A DNA stretch of 64,000 nt. It comes from CAVZTA01 sp963778025. GTDB taxonomy: Bacteria; Chloroflexota; Limnocylindria; Limnocylindrales; CSP1-4. The DNA is taken from NCBI GenBank assembly GCA_963778025.1, contig CAVZTA010000006.1, forward strand, positions 1 to 64,000, in the 5' to 3' direction. The first letter of the stretch is position 1, and each line of letters opens with the position of its first letter. Below, piece after piece: positions 36,348-45,467 of this stretch. The notes under the pieces are model-generated. The model was not told the origin of the DNA, searched no databases, and was given only the letters and a program-made list of their open reading frames with translations. The position numbers were made by a program, and so were the translations under genes.

Positions 36348-37558
36348 GCGGCCGGCCGGATCGTCGAGGGCCAGCGGATGAGGAGCACGTCGAGCAGCAG
36401 CTCCGGGCTGACGTTGGCGTCGAGCAGCTCGCCCGCGCGGAGGAGGCGCGTGAGCGCGTCCGCGGCCGCGCCCGGGGGCAGCGCCGCGGCCGCCCGCTCC
36501 AGCTCCTCGAGCGCCCGCACCTCGCGCACCGAGCTGCCGGCGCCCGCCGTGCCGACCACCGCCAGGTCGCGGGCGAGGTCGCGCCACAGCCCGATGAGCA
36601 GGCCGAGTGCGCGTCGACGCTCCGCAGCCGGCACGCGCGCGCGCGAGCCGTCCTCCTCGGCAGGTTCGGCGCCATCGTCCGCGGGTTCGCCGGCCGGCAC
36701 CTCCGCGGCCGATGCGGGTGCCGCCGCCCCACCGCCGCGTCGCCCGCCCCGGGTGAGCGGCGCCTCCGTGACCGGCTTCGGCGCGAGCAGCGCGCCCAGC
36801 TCGGCCGCCCGGGTCACGAGCCCGCGACCCGCGGCGAGGCGCTCGGACGGGGGCGCGGCGAGCAGGTCGAGCAGCGTGCGGACGAGCTCCGTGCGGATCG
36901 TCTCCGCCTCGGGCTGGGCGGCGTACGCGAGCGCCAGGCCGGGCCGTCCGCCCGTCAGGCGAGCCAGTCGGGCGCCAGTGGGGGCATCGGCCAGCCCACG
37001 CTCGACCACCAGCCGCTCCACGTCCCGAGCCGGGACCGGCCCGAGCCTGACGATGACGCATCGCGAGCGGACCGTCGGCAACAGGCGGTCCTCGTCGTCG
37101 GCGCACAGGATGAGCGTCGCGCCGGCGGGCGGCTCCTCGAGCGTCTTGAGGAGCGCCGACTGGGCGTCGTCGTTCATGCGATGCGCGCCCTCGATGAGCG
37201 CCACGCGCCAGCCGCCCTCGACGGGCATCAGCGCCAGCTCGGACACCAGGTCGCGGATCCCCCGGACGTCCTTGCCACCGATCGCGATCTGCTGGCCCGC
37301 GCCGCCGGGCGCGAGCCGATGCAGGTCCGGGTGATTGCCATGCTCGAGGAGCCGGCAGCCGCGGCATGCACGGCACGGCCGATCCGCGCCGGCGGCGCCG
37401 ACGCACAGGAGCCCGGCCGCAAGGTCGAGCCCCAGCGTCGTCTTGCCCACCGCGGGTGGCCCCGCGAGGAGCACCGCATGCGGGGCGCGCCCGGCCAGCA
37501 TCGCCCGGATCGCCGCGAGGGCGACCGGATGTCCGACCGTCCGGAGCACGCCGGCCAT
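36344..37558 (-). CDS. holB: DNA polymerase III delta-prime subunit
   Basis: 404 residues. AAA+ clamp-loader module: LLAGPPAVGKTTLGLDLAAG (Walker A), CRACRGCRLLEHGNHPD with the zinc-binding cysteines, RVALIEGAHRMNDDAQSALL (Walker B region), KTLEEPP and TVRSRC (the SRC motif). The C-terminal domain contains an Ala/Gly/Arg-rich insertion around residue 285-325 not usual for the family. It acts in the clamp loader with gamma/tau and delta. Located between the NYN-domain gene and acylphosphatase. Confidence 0.92.
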   Translation of the reverse strand: MAGVLRTVGHPVALAAIRAMLAGRAPHAVLLAGPPAVGKTTLGLDLAAGLLCVGAAGADRPCRACRGCRLLEHGNHPDLHRLAPGGAGQQIAIGGKDVRGIRDLVSELALMPVEGGWRVALIEGAHRMNDDAQSALLKTLEEPPAGATLILCADDEDRLLPTVRSRCVIVRLGPVPARDVERLVVERGLADAPTGARLARLTGGRPGLALAYAAQPEAETIRTELVRTLLDLLAAPPSERLAAGRGLVTRAAELGALLAPKPVTEAPLTRGGRRGGGAAAPASAAEVPAGEPADDGAEPAEEDGSRARVPAAERRRALGLLIGLWRDLARDLAVVGTAGAGSSVREVRALEELERAAAALPPGAAADALTRLLRAGELLDANVSPELLLDVLLIRWPSTIRPAA

Positions 37559-37578
37559 GCGTGGAGGATCGACCGGGG

Positions 37579-39657
37579 TCAGCCCTCCGACGTGCCCGTG
37601 GACGCGGTCTTGCGCGTCGTCCGGCGCCGTGGCGTCGCTGCCGCCTCGGGCTCGGCCGTCGCGGTCGACGCCGCGTCGTCCGTGGTGGCCGCCGTGCTCG
37701 CGCGGCGGGTGCGCCGTGCGGGCGTGGACACCGCGACCTCGGACGGCGCCTCATCGGCGGCCGCCGCGGTCTTGCGCGTCGACGTGCGGCGCTTGGGCGC
37801 AGCCGACGTGGCGGTCGCATCCCCGGCATCGGCAGCCGACGTCGCGGTCGATGCCGCGCTCGTCGGCGCCTTCCGCGTCGTGGTCCGGCGCTTCGGGGTG
37901 GCCTCGGTGGCCTCCGCAGCCTCCGCGCCCGCAGCGGGCACGGCTTCGGTCGCGGACGCCGCGGTGCGACGAGTCCGGCCTCGGGTCCTGGTCTGCGCGG
38001 TGACCGCCTCGACGTCCTCGGCCTCACCCTCCGGCGGGGTCGTGACGCGGGGCGCCTCGTCGACCGGACGGGCGTCGCCGCTCGGCTTCGAGCGCGCCAT
38101 CTGCGCGCGCACGAGCTCCTCGAGCTCGGGCGGGACCTCGCTCCACGGATCGGACGACCCGCGGCTGCCGCCCGACGGACGGCCCTGCGGCACCCGGTCA
38201 CGGTCGCGGTTGCCACCGCCGCCGCCACCGCCGTAGCTCCGGTCGCGATTGCCACCGCCGCCACCGCCGCCACCGCCGGTCCCGCCCCGGGGGGCGGGCT
38301 CGGGATAGCGGTTGAACGACGACGCGCCGCCGCGCCCATAGCGCTCGCGATCGATCGCGGCGGCATACGAGCCACCACGACCCCGACCGCCGCGCTGGTT
38401 GCCACCACGCTGGCCGCCCGGCCCGCCCTGGCGATTGCCCCGGCGCTCCGCGATCAGGTACTCGGGGATGGCGGGCTCGTCGAAGTCCTCCTCCGGGAGC
38501 GGCTCCAGATCGGCCGACGCGGGTCGCGCCGCCGGGACACCCACCTGGCGATCCCAGACGGAGCCGAACGGGGTCGCCGGCTGGCGACGCGGCGCGGGCT
38601 CGTCGAGCTCGTCGAACGGCGTGGGCAGCTCGCGATCCCGATCACGGCCACGTGCCGGCGCGGGCGCTGCTGTCGCGGACGCGCGCCGCAGCGCGGCGGC
38701 CGGCGCCGCTTCGCGCGGCTCGTCCTCGGGCGTCTCGACGCCATCCTCGCGTGCCCGGCCACGGCCACGGCCACGGCCGCCCCGGCGCCGGCGCCGGCGC
38801 GGGCCGTCACCCTCGCCCTCGCCCTGGGCCTCGGTCTCGGCGGTCTCGCCGTCGAACACCTCGGCCGACGCGAGATCGAGCGGCTCCTCGTCCTCGGCCC
38901 CTTCCGCGTCACCGGCCGACGCGCCGGCCGCCGCCTTGCTCAGCTTCTCGCCCGGCAGCGCCGTGAGGCCGCGCCCGGACACACCGGCCGCCGCGACGGC
39001 CGGCTCTTCGCGCACATCGCGATCGCGATCGCGGTCGCCCCGGCCACGCCCGCCGCGCGTCGTGCGGCCACGTCCGCGCCCACGACCGTCGCCGGTCCCC
39101 TCGGACTGCTTGTCCGGGACCTCGGTCATCGAGAGGTCTTCCTCGTCCTCGGTGACCCGCCGGCCCGAGCGCGTGGAGCCCTTCTCGACCTTCGCGATCT
39201 GCGTGATGTCGGTGAACAGGTCGGCGACATCGATGAGGTCCGACGACGTATTGCCGCGGAAGCTCACGACCTCGACCCGGACGCCCATCTCCTGGACCGC
39301 GCGGATGGCCGACGCGAAGTCGCCGTCACCCGACACGATGACCGCGATGTCCAGGTTGCGGGCCGTCTTCATGAGGTCGACGACGAGCTCGATGTCGAGG
39401 TTGGCCTTGACCTTGCCGTCGCCGTACTTGCGGATGTCCTTGCTCACCACCTTGTAGCTGTGGCGAGCCAGGAACTGATGGAAATTGCGCTGGTTCTCGT
39501 TCTCCGGATCCAGCCCGGTGTAGGCATAGGCGCGCACGAAGTCGCGCCCCGCCGTGGCCGATCGCAGCAACGTGACGTAATCGATGTCCACGCCGGCCGC
39601 CTTGGCCGCGTAGAAGATGTTCGCCACGTCCACGAACACGGCGACGTTCTTGCCCAA
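37579..39657 (-). CDS. NYN-domain (LabA/DUF88-type) protein with long RGG- and Arg/Thr-rich tail
   Basis: 692 residues from a TTG start at 39657, with AAGGAG 9 nt upstream. Residues 1-170 are a NYN/PIN-like nuclease domain: NVAVFVDVANIFYAAKAAGV, then DIELVVDLMKTARNLDIAVI and VSGDGDFASAIRAVQEMGV, with the acidic residues (D in FVDVAN, D in DIELVVD, DGD) that bind metal in PIN-type RNases. The remaining 520 residues are low complexity: acidic stretches, RGRGR and RGG segments, a poly-Gly block and repeated TRRT/TRKTA units near the end. The tail resembles eukaryotic-style RGG RNA-binding tails. A role in RNA processing is likely but unproven. Confidence 0.82.
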   Translation of the reverse strand: MGKNVAVFVDVANIFYAAKAAGVDIDYVTLLRSATAGRDFVRAYAYTGLDPENENQRNFHQFLARHSYKVVSKDIRKYGDGKVKANLDIELVVDLMKTARNLDIAVIVSGDGDFASAIRAVQEMGVRVEVVSFRGNTSSDLIDVADLFTDITQIAKVEKGSTRSGRRVTEDEEDLSMTEVPDKQSEGTGDGRGRGRGRTTRGGRGRGDRDRDRDVREEPAVAAAGVSGRGLTALPGEKLSKAAAGASAGDAEGAEDEEPLDLASAEVFDGETAETEAQGEGEGDGPRRRRRRGGRGRGRGRAREDGVETPEDEPREAAPAAALRRASATAAPAPARGRDRDRELPTPFDELDEPAPRRQPATPFGSVWDRQVGVPAARPASADLEPLPEEDFDEPAIPEYLIAERRGNRQGGPGGQRGGNQRGGRGRGGSYAAAIDRERYGRGGASSFNRYPEPAPRGGTGGGGGGGGGNRDRSYGGGGGGGNRDRDRVPQGRPSGGSRGSSDPWSEVPPELEELVRAQMARSKPSGDARPVDEAPRVTTPPEGEAEDVEAVTAQTRTRGRTRRTAASATEAVPAAGAEAAEATEATPKRRTTTRKAPTSAASTATSAADAGDATATSAAPKRRTSTRKTAAAADEAPSEVAVSTPARRTRRASTAATTDDAASTATAEPEAAATPRRRTTRKTASTGTSEG

Positions 39658-39709
39658 CTAGTGACTCCTTGTCATGTGGTCCGCGCGAGATGCGCTCGAG
39701 CGCGGTGCG

Positions 39710-40174
39710 TCAGCTGCGCCGCGCGGCGGCCCCGACCGCCGCGACGGAACGCCGAAGGAGCGGCCCCGCGGGCCGGAATCCCAGGCGCTCCCAGCGCGCC
39801 AGATCGGCGGCTTCCCTGGGCTGCGCCGCCTCGACGACGGTGCAGCCCTTGTTGCTCGCCGAACGGAGGGCCTCCTCGAGCAGCGCCTCACTGACGCGAT
39901 CCGCGTCATGGGCCGGGTCGACGACGAGCAGGTCCACGGTGCCCACGTAGCCGCCGGCGACGACCGACGGGCGCAGGACGAGGACCGACCCACCGACCAC
40001 CTCGCGCCGAACCTCGGCGACGAAGACGCTGGCCTGGGGAAGGTAGACGAGTTGGCGGAGGAGATCGGCGGCGATCAACGGAGGCCCGGAGCCGGGGGCA
40101 TCGAGCACGGAGACACCGAGCGTGACGAGACGATCGATGTCCGTGATCCGAGCCGCTCGGACGAGATATTCCAC
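39710..40174 (-). CDS. GNAT-family N-acetyltransferase
   Basis: 154 residues from GTG at 40174. GNAT pattern: YLVRAARITDIDRLVTLGVS, VFVAEVRREVVGGSVLVLRP, GYVGTVDLLVVDPAHDADRV (the beta-4/acetyl-CoA region), ALLEEALRSASNKGCTVVEA and RWERLGFRPAGPLLRRS. Probably transfers acetyl from acetyl-CoA to an unknown amine. Upstream of the NYN operon in the same direction. Confidence 0.82.
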   Translation of the reverse strand: MEYLVRAARITDIDRLVTLGVSVLDAPGSGPPLIAADLLRQLVYLPQASVFVAEVRREVVGGSVLVLRPSVVAGGYVGTVDLLVVDPAHDADRVSEALLEEALRSASNKGCTVVEAAQPREAADLARWERLGFRPAGPLLRRSVAAVGAAARRS

Positions 40175-40325
40175 GCCGGTCGATGTACCTCTGCCGCGTG
40201 ACGCGCGGGGCGGACCCAGCCCGATCGAGGTCGGAAAGGGGCGGCCCGCGGCGCCGAGTGGTGGACCGGGCGGCGAGCGCGCGATGCGCGTCTGACCAGC
40301 CGTTCCCGGGCCGATGGCGCACGTC

Positions 40326-40353
40326 TTGCATCCGTGTCGCCGGTCGCTATGAT
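40326..40353 (+). promoter_or_regulatory. sigma-70-type promoter of the liv operon
   Basis: TTGCAT (40326-40331), 16-nt spacer and TATGAT (40348-40353), the closest match to consensus in the 400-base gap before the solute-binding-protein gene. It would give a leader of about 220 nt. No operator or riboswitch was recognised in the rest of the 40175-40578 gap. Confidence 0.55.
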
Positions 40354-40578
40354 ACGGCATCGCTTCGGCGGCTACCTGCGCGCCGTTCGAGCGCGGTCTT
40401 TGCGCCGCTCCGTCACGCACCGCAGTCTGCCGTGGGATCACGACGCCGGATGCGTCTCTCCCAGCCTCGGCAGCATAGGGCGCCGGAACGTCACGAGGCC
40501 GAGCCCGGAAGGGAGCCGGGTCTGTCGACCGAGGTCATCCGGAGCGACCGGGTGATCGGATCCGAGGAGGAGTACTGG

Positions 40579-41916
40579 ATGAGGATCTCCAAGGTCGGGG
40601 CGCTCGCGGGCGTCGCCGTCCTCACCTTCGCTGCATGCGGCGGTGGCGCGGCCACGACCGCGCCGAGCGGCAGCAGCGCCCCCAGCGCCTCGTCGGGAGG
40701 CGCGTCGGGCGGCGCGTCGCCGAGTGCGGCCGGCGGCACCGACAAGGGCACCGTCAAGATCGCGATCGAGCTCCCGCTCCAGGGCAGCGAGCTCGCGGCG
40801 GCGCAGCCGATCATCAACGGCATCCGGCTGGCCATCAAGGATGCCGGCGGGGCCGCGGGCGGCTACGCCATCACGCAGCCGCAGGAGGCCGTGTTCGACG
40901 ACGCGGTCAACGGCGCGCACGACCCGCAGCAGGGCGCCAAGAACATGACCTCGATCGTGTCCGATCCGGACGTCGTCGCGGTCATCGGCCCCCTGAACTC
41001 GTCGGTCGCGCAGACCGAGATCCCGGTCAGCAACGAGGGCGAGCTGCTGCAGTGCAGCCCGGCGAACACCAACCCGACCCTGACCAAGGGTGACGCGGCC
41101 AAGCAGATCCGCCCGGCCGGCAAGCCCAACAACTACATCCGTGTCGTCACCACGGACGACTACCAGGGGCCGGCCGCGGCGACCTACCTGTACAAGACGC
41201 TCGGCGCGAAGTCGGTGTTCATCATCGACGACACCGAGACGTTCGGGAAGGGCATCGCCGATGCGTTCGAGGCGCAGTTCAAGAAGGAAGGCGGCACGGT
41301 CGTCGATCACGTCGGCGTGCCCAAGACCACCACGGACTACGCGTCGATCATGACGGCTGCCGCGTCGAAGAATCCCGAGGGGATCTACTTCGGCGGCGTC
41401 ACCGCCACCGGCGGCGCGCGCATCCTCAAGGCCGCGGTCGCGGCGGGGCTCACGGTCCCGTACGTCGCCGGTGACGGCATCAACGACGGCTCCGGCAAGT
41501 CCGACAACTCGTTCCTGAACATCGCCGGCGCGGACGCCAAGAACAGCTTCAGCACGCTGGCTGGCATCGGCGACTTCCCGGCCAAGCAGCAGTTCAACGA
41601 GAAGTACAAGGCCGAGTACAACACCGACGCCACCGGCTATGCGAGCACCGGCTACGCGTGCGCGCAGGTCGTCATCGACGCCATCAAGCGCGCGGGCGAC
41701 AAGGCCGCCGACCAGGCGGGGATGCGGGTCGCGGTGCGTGACGCGGGCACCGACAGCACGGTGTCGTACGACACGATCCTCGGCAAGCTCCAGTTCGACG
41801 CGAACGGCGACACCAGCCAGAAGATCATCTCGATCTACGCGTTCGACCCGGCTGGCGCCGAGGGCAAGGGTGACTGGGTGTTCAAGGAGCAGGTCGACTT
41901 CGCCGCTGCAGGCTGA
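40579..41916 (+). CDS. livJ: branched-chain amino acid ABC transporter substrate-binding lipoprotein
   Basis: 445 residues from ATG at 40579 after GAGGAGTACTGG. Lipoprotein signal MRISKVGALAGVAVLTFAAC, Ser/Gly/Ala linker, then the periplasmic-binding type I fold: VKIAIELPLQGSELAAAQPI, VVAVIGPLNSSVAQTEIPVS, YIRVVTTDDYQGPAAATYLY and YFGGVTATGGARILKAAVAA. Family members bind leucine, isoleucine or valine, sometimes other amino acids or amides. A hairpin follows the stop, so part of the transcript may end before the permease genes, giving more binding protein than transporter. Confidence 0.9.
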   Translation: MRISKVGALAGVAVLTFAACGGGAATTAPSGSSAPSASSGGASGGASPSAAGGTDKGTVKIAIELPLQGSELAAAQPIINGIRLAIKDAGGAAGGYAITQPQEAVFDDAVNGAHDPQQGAKNMTSIVSDPDVVAVIGPLNSSVAQTEIPVSNEGELLQCSPANTNPTLTKGDAAKQIRPAGKPNNYIRVVTTDDYQGPAAATYLYKTLGAKSVFIIDDTETFGKGIADAFEAQFKKEGGTVVDHVGVPKTTTDYASIMTAAASKNPEGIYFGGVTATGGARILKAAVAAGLTVPYVAGDGINDGSGKSDNSFLNIAGADAKNSFSTLAGIGDFPAKQQFNEKYKAEYNTDATGYASTGYACAQVVIDAIKRAGDKAADQAGMRVAVRDAGTDSTVSYDTILGKLQFDANGDTSQKIISIYAFDPAGAEGKGDWVFKEQVDFAAAG

Positions 41917-41936
41917 ACAGACCTCTCGCACTGACT

Positions 41937-41972
41937 GCGAAGGCCGGGGGCCACTCGGCCCCCGGCCTTCGC
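41937..41972 (+). terminator. hairpin after the binding-protein gene
   Basis: GCGAAGGCCGGGGGCC pairs perfectly with GGCCCCCGGCCTTCGC around ACTC, a 16-bp stem. It lies between the binding-protein and first permease genes, and has no T-run, so it may attenuate transcription or protect the upstream mRNA end. Confidence 0.7.
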
Positions 41973-42003
41973 GCATCCGCCGACACGCTACGAGGATGCG
42001 ATC

Positions 42004-43149
42004 GTGACCGCCGTCGCCACGCCGGCCAGAGTACCGAGGCTCCCCAGAGGGCTGAGCCTCACCCTGATCAGCCTCGTCGCGACCGTCATCTACTACTTCG
42101 TGCTGGTGCTGATCGTCAGCCGCGACCCGGACCCGACGACGGCCAGCAGTGCGTTCAGGACGGCCGCACAGCAGGTCGCGAACGCGCTGTCCATCGGGGC
42201 CATCTACGCGCTCATCGCGCTGGGCTACACGATGGTCTACGGGATCATCGAGCTCATCAACTTCGCCCACGGCGATGTGTTCATGGTCGGCGCGTTCGTC
42301 GCCTCATGGGTGCTGCTGTCGCCGCCGGGCACCGGGCCGATCGGCTTCCTGGGTGACCCCCACGGGCCGTTCGGGTTCCTGGGCGGCCTCGGCCTCAAGA
42401 CCAGCGGCCCGATCGATAACGTCCCGCTGCTGATCTTCTACCTCGCGATCGCCCTGGCGATCACGATGCCGTTCACCGGCGGCCTGAACATGCTCATCGA
42501 GCGCGTGTTCTATCGGCCGCTGCGCAACGCCCCGCGCCTGGCACCCCTCATCACGGCCATCGGCGTCTCGTTCATCCTGCAGAACGTGATGCTCGTCGCC
42601 GCCGGATCAGGCGACCGGCGCGCGCCGCAGATCTTCCCGGGGGTGTGGGCGGTCAACGTACCCGTGGTCGGCGCACGCATCCCGCTGCTGGACCTGTTCA
42701 TCTTCGCGCTCGCGCTCACCCTGATGATCGCGCTGACGCAGTTCGTGCAGCGGACGCGCCTGGGTCGCGCGATGCGCGCCACCGCGCAGGACCGCGAGGC
42801 CTCGGCGCTGATGGGTGTCGACCTCAACCAGACGATCGCCCTGACCTTCCTGCTGGGCGGTGCGCTCGCGGGTGCGGCGGGCGTGGTCTGGGACCTGCGC
42901 TTCCCGTTCGTCCGCCAGGACCTCGGCTTCAACGCCGGCCTGAAGGCCTTCACGTCGGCCGTCCTGGGCGGCATCGGCAACATCACGGGCGCCGTGCTCG
43001 GCGGGTTCATCATCGGCTTCGTGGAGGTCGCTGCGGCGACGATCGGCCTGCTCCGATGGGCCGAGCTCATCGTGTTCGCGATCCTGACGCTCGTCCTGGT
43101 GTTCCGGCCCGCCGGCCTCCTCGGCCAGCAGATCGGTGAGCGCGCATGA
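42004..43149 (+). CDS. livH: branched-chain amino acid ABC transporter permease LivH
   Basis: 381 residues, GTG start at 42004. LivH-type membrane protein with about nine hydrophobic segments; conserved ALSIGAIYALIALGYTMVYG, IELINFAHGDVFMVGAF, RPLRNAPRLAPLITAIGVSF and the C-terminal FTSAVLGGIGNITGAVLGGF. Longer than E. coli LivH (308) because of an N-terminal helix and a Gly/Pro-rich loop near residues 100-135. It overlaps livM by 4 nt. Confidence 0.92.
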   Translation: MTAVATPARVPRLPRGLSLTLISLVATVIYYFVLVLIVSRDPDPTTASSAFRTAAQQVANALSIGAIYALIALGYTMVYGIIELINFAHGDVFMVGAFVASWVLLSPPGTGPIGFLGDPHGPFGFLGGLGLKTSGPIDNVPLLIFYLAIALAITMPFTGGLNMLIERVFYRPLRNAPRLAPLITAIGVSFILQNVMLVAAGSGDRRAPQIFPGVWAVNVPVVGARIPLLDLFIFALALTLMIALTQFVQRTRLGRAMRATAQDREASALMGVDLNQTIALTFLLGGALAGAAGVVWDLRFPFVRQDLGFNAGLKAFTSAVLGGIGNITGAVLGGFIIGFVEVAAATIGLLRWAELIVFAILTLVLVFRPAGLLGQQIGERA

Positions 43150-44474
43150 CCGCCACCGCGCGGCCCATGCCGCAGGCCCCGAGCCTTCGCCAGCGGCTGA
43201 ATGCGTTCGGCGTGGAGCACCGCTCGATCACGGTCATCATCTCGATGGCGATCGCGGGCGTGCTGATGTACGTGCTGCCGTTCTTCCCGCCGCTGCGGCT
43301 GTTCCAGCCGCAGAACGTGTGGGTCGACGGCTTCGCGAATGCCGGCGTGTTCGTCCTGCTGGCGCTCGGCCTCAACGTCGTCGTCGGCATGGCCGGGCTG
43401 CTCGACCTGGGCTACGCGGCCTTCTTCGCCATCGGCGCGTACACCTACGCCTATGGCGCGTCCCCGTTCTCGGGCAACCATTTCCCGTTCCTGTTGATGC
43501 TCGTCGCCGGCGCGGTCATCGCCGCGATCTTCGGCGTCCTGCTGGGCGCGCCCACGCTCCGCCTGCGCGGCGACTACCTGGCCATCGTCACGCTCGGCTT
43601 CGGCGAGATCGTGCCCATCGTCTTCCTCAACGCCGACCGCTTCACGAACGGCACCAACGGCATCGCTGGCCTCTACCGGCCGGAGCTGCCGATGATCGGG
43701 CGCTTCGGCGGCCTGGAGCCGTGGAAGTACTTCGTCCTGATGGTGGGCATCGTGACGGTCGTGATGATCCTGATGTATCGGTTGCAGGATTCCCGGATCG
43801 GCAGAGCGTGGATGGCCATCCGCGAGGACGAGCTTGCGGCGGCAGCCAACGGCATCAACACCGTCACCACCAAGCTGCTCGCGTTCGCCCTGGGGGCCAC
43901 CACGGCGGGTTTCGCCGGCGTGTTCAACGCCTCCAAGATCATCGTCGTCACGCCCGACCAGTTCCTGTTCACCGTCTCGTTCACGATCCTCGCCATGGTC
44001 GTGCTCGGCGGCATGGGCAACATCTGGGGCGTCGCCGTCGGCGCGTTCATCGTCTACAACATCCAGGCCGTCCTGCTGAAGTCGCTCAACACGTTCTTCG
44101 CCGCCCTGGCCGGCAACGACGTGCTGTCGCAGATCCCGATCGTGAGCACCATCCTGGACGCGCTCGCGTCGATCGACTTCATCCAGTACCAGTTCCTGTT
44201 GTACGGCGTGGCGCTGGTCCTGATGATGCTGTTCCGGCCCGAGGGCCTGTTCCCGAGCCAGCGGCGACGGCGCGAGCTGCACGTCGCCGACGAGCTCGAT
44301 CCGGAGGCCGAGGCTCGGGCCATCGAGGCCGCCGCAGCGCCCGTCACCGCATCGGATCTGGGCATCGTGCCGGGCGCCGACGAGGATCTCGGGATGGGCG
44401 GCCTGGCCGTCGGCTTCGGCGACTCGCGTGACGGCGGCGACGGCGTCGACGACGAGATCGGGGCGCCCCGATGA
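43146..44474 (+). CDS. livM: branched-chain amino acid ABC transporter permease LivM
   Basis: 442 residues. LivM pattern: LALGLNVVVGMAGLLDLGYA, RLRGDYLAIVTLGFGEIVPI, IGRAWMAIREDELAAAANGI, KLLAFALGATTAGFAGVFNA and MVVLGGMGNIWGVAVGAFIV. The last 70 residues are an acidic cytosolic tail (HVADELDPEAEARAIEAAAA) not needed for the membrane fold. Stop-start overlaps on both sides (ATGA) tie it to livH and livG. Confidence 0.92.
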   Translation: MTATARPMPQAPSLRQRLNAFGVEHRSITVIISMAIAGVLMYVLPFFPPLRLFQPQNVWVDGFANAGVFVLLALGLNVVVGMAGLLDLGYAAFFAIGAYTYAYGASPFSGNHFPFLLMLVAGAVIAAIFGVLLGAPTLRLRGDYLAIVTLGFGEIVPIVFLNADRFTNGTNGIAGLYRPELPMIGRFGGLEPWKYFVLMVGIVTVVMILMYRLQDSRIGRAWMAIREDELAAAANGINTVTTKLLAFALGATTAGFAGVFNASKIIVVTPDQFLFTVSFTILAMVVLGGMGNIWGVAVGAFIVYNIQAVLLKSLNTFFAALAGNDVLSQIPIVSTILDALASIDFIQYQFLLYGVALVLMMLFRPEGLFPSQRRRRELHVADELDPEAEARAIEAAAAPVTASDLGIVPGADEDLGMGGLAVGFGDSRDGGDGVDDEIGAPR

Positions 44475-45467
44475 GCGACGGCCTGCTCCTCAACGCGTCG
44501 GGCGTGACCAAGCGCTTCGGCGGCCTGATCGCGGTCAACAAGGTCGACTTCACGATCCCTGACCGGGCGATCGTGAGCCTCATCGGGCCCAACGGTGCCG
44601 GCAAGACGACGTTCTTCAACATCATCGCCGGCATCTACGACCCGTCGTCGGGCACGATCGAGTTCCGGGGCCGCCAGATGATCGCCCACTCCCGCAAGAC
44701 CTGGCTGGAGCCCGTCATCTGGGTCGTGCCCTCGGCGTGCCCTTGCGCTCATCGCCATCACGACCGGGACGTTCGGGTTCTTCACGCCCGGGGTGACGCT
44801 CTTCGGCATCGCCGCTGTGGCGCTCCTCGTCGCGTCGTTCCTGGCGGCGATCGTCCGGCCCCCGTGGTACCTGCGTCTCCTCGGCCGGTTCGGCATCTTC
44901 CGCTCGGCCCGTCCCAACGACATGGTGGCCGTGGGTCTCGGCCGGACCTTCCAGAACATCCGGCTGTTCCACAACATGACCGCGCTCGAGAACGTGCAGG
45001 TCGGGATGCACACGCGGCTCAAGACCAACTGGTGGGACGCGATGTTCTCGACACCGCTCGACCGCCGCGAGGAGAAGTCGTCGGCGGAGAAGGCGCGCGA
45101 GTACCTCGCGCTCGTCGGCCTCAAGGGCCGTGACGAGGACCTGGCGAAGAACCTGCCGTACGGCGACCAGCGACGCCTCGAGGTGGCGCGCGCGCTGGGC
45201 AGCGAGCCCGCGCTGCTGCTGCTCGACGAGCCCACCGCCGGCATGAACCCGCGCGAGACGCAGGAGATGATGGCGCTCATCAACCGGCTCCGGAACGAGT
45301 ACGGCCTGACGGTCCTGCTCATCGAGCACGACATGCGCGTGGTCATGGGCATCAGCGACCGGGTGACGGTCCTCGATCACGGCGAGAAGATCGCCGAGGG
45401 CACGCCCGAAGAGGTCCGTCGCAACCAGGACGTCATCGCCGCCTACCTCGGGCAGCCGGCGTCATGA
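44471..45467 (+). CDS. livG: LivG ATPase with transmembrane insertion, one frameshift
   Basis: Starts ATG at 44471. Walker A SLIGPNGAGKTTFFNIIAG at about 36-54; then instead of reaching the Q-loop at once, the protein contains some 75 extra residues with two hydrophobic helices: EPVIWVVPSA leading to LALIAITTGTFGFFTP, then GVTLFGIAAVALLVASFLAA and a basic turn RPPWYLRLLGRFG. The Q-loop GLGRTFQNIRLF, signature LPYGDQRRLEVARALG, Walker B LLLLDEPTAGMN and switch His in LIEHDMRVVMG follow. One indel near 44735 breaks the frame inside the insert. The ATPase would be tethered to the membrane in addition to docking on LivH/LivM. Confidence 0.85.

Noticed and set aside
40438..42270. Minus-strand open frame of 610 codons
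   Set aside because: Antisense to livJ and the start of livH; composition is the Arg/Asp/Val-rich artefact typical of high-GC reverse frames.
42510..44282. Minus-strand open frame of 590 codons
   Set aside because: Antisense to livH and livM, both with clear family motifs on the plus strand.
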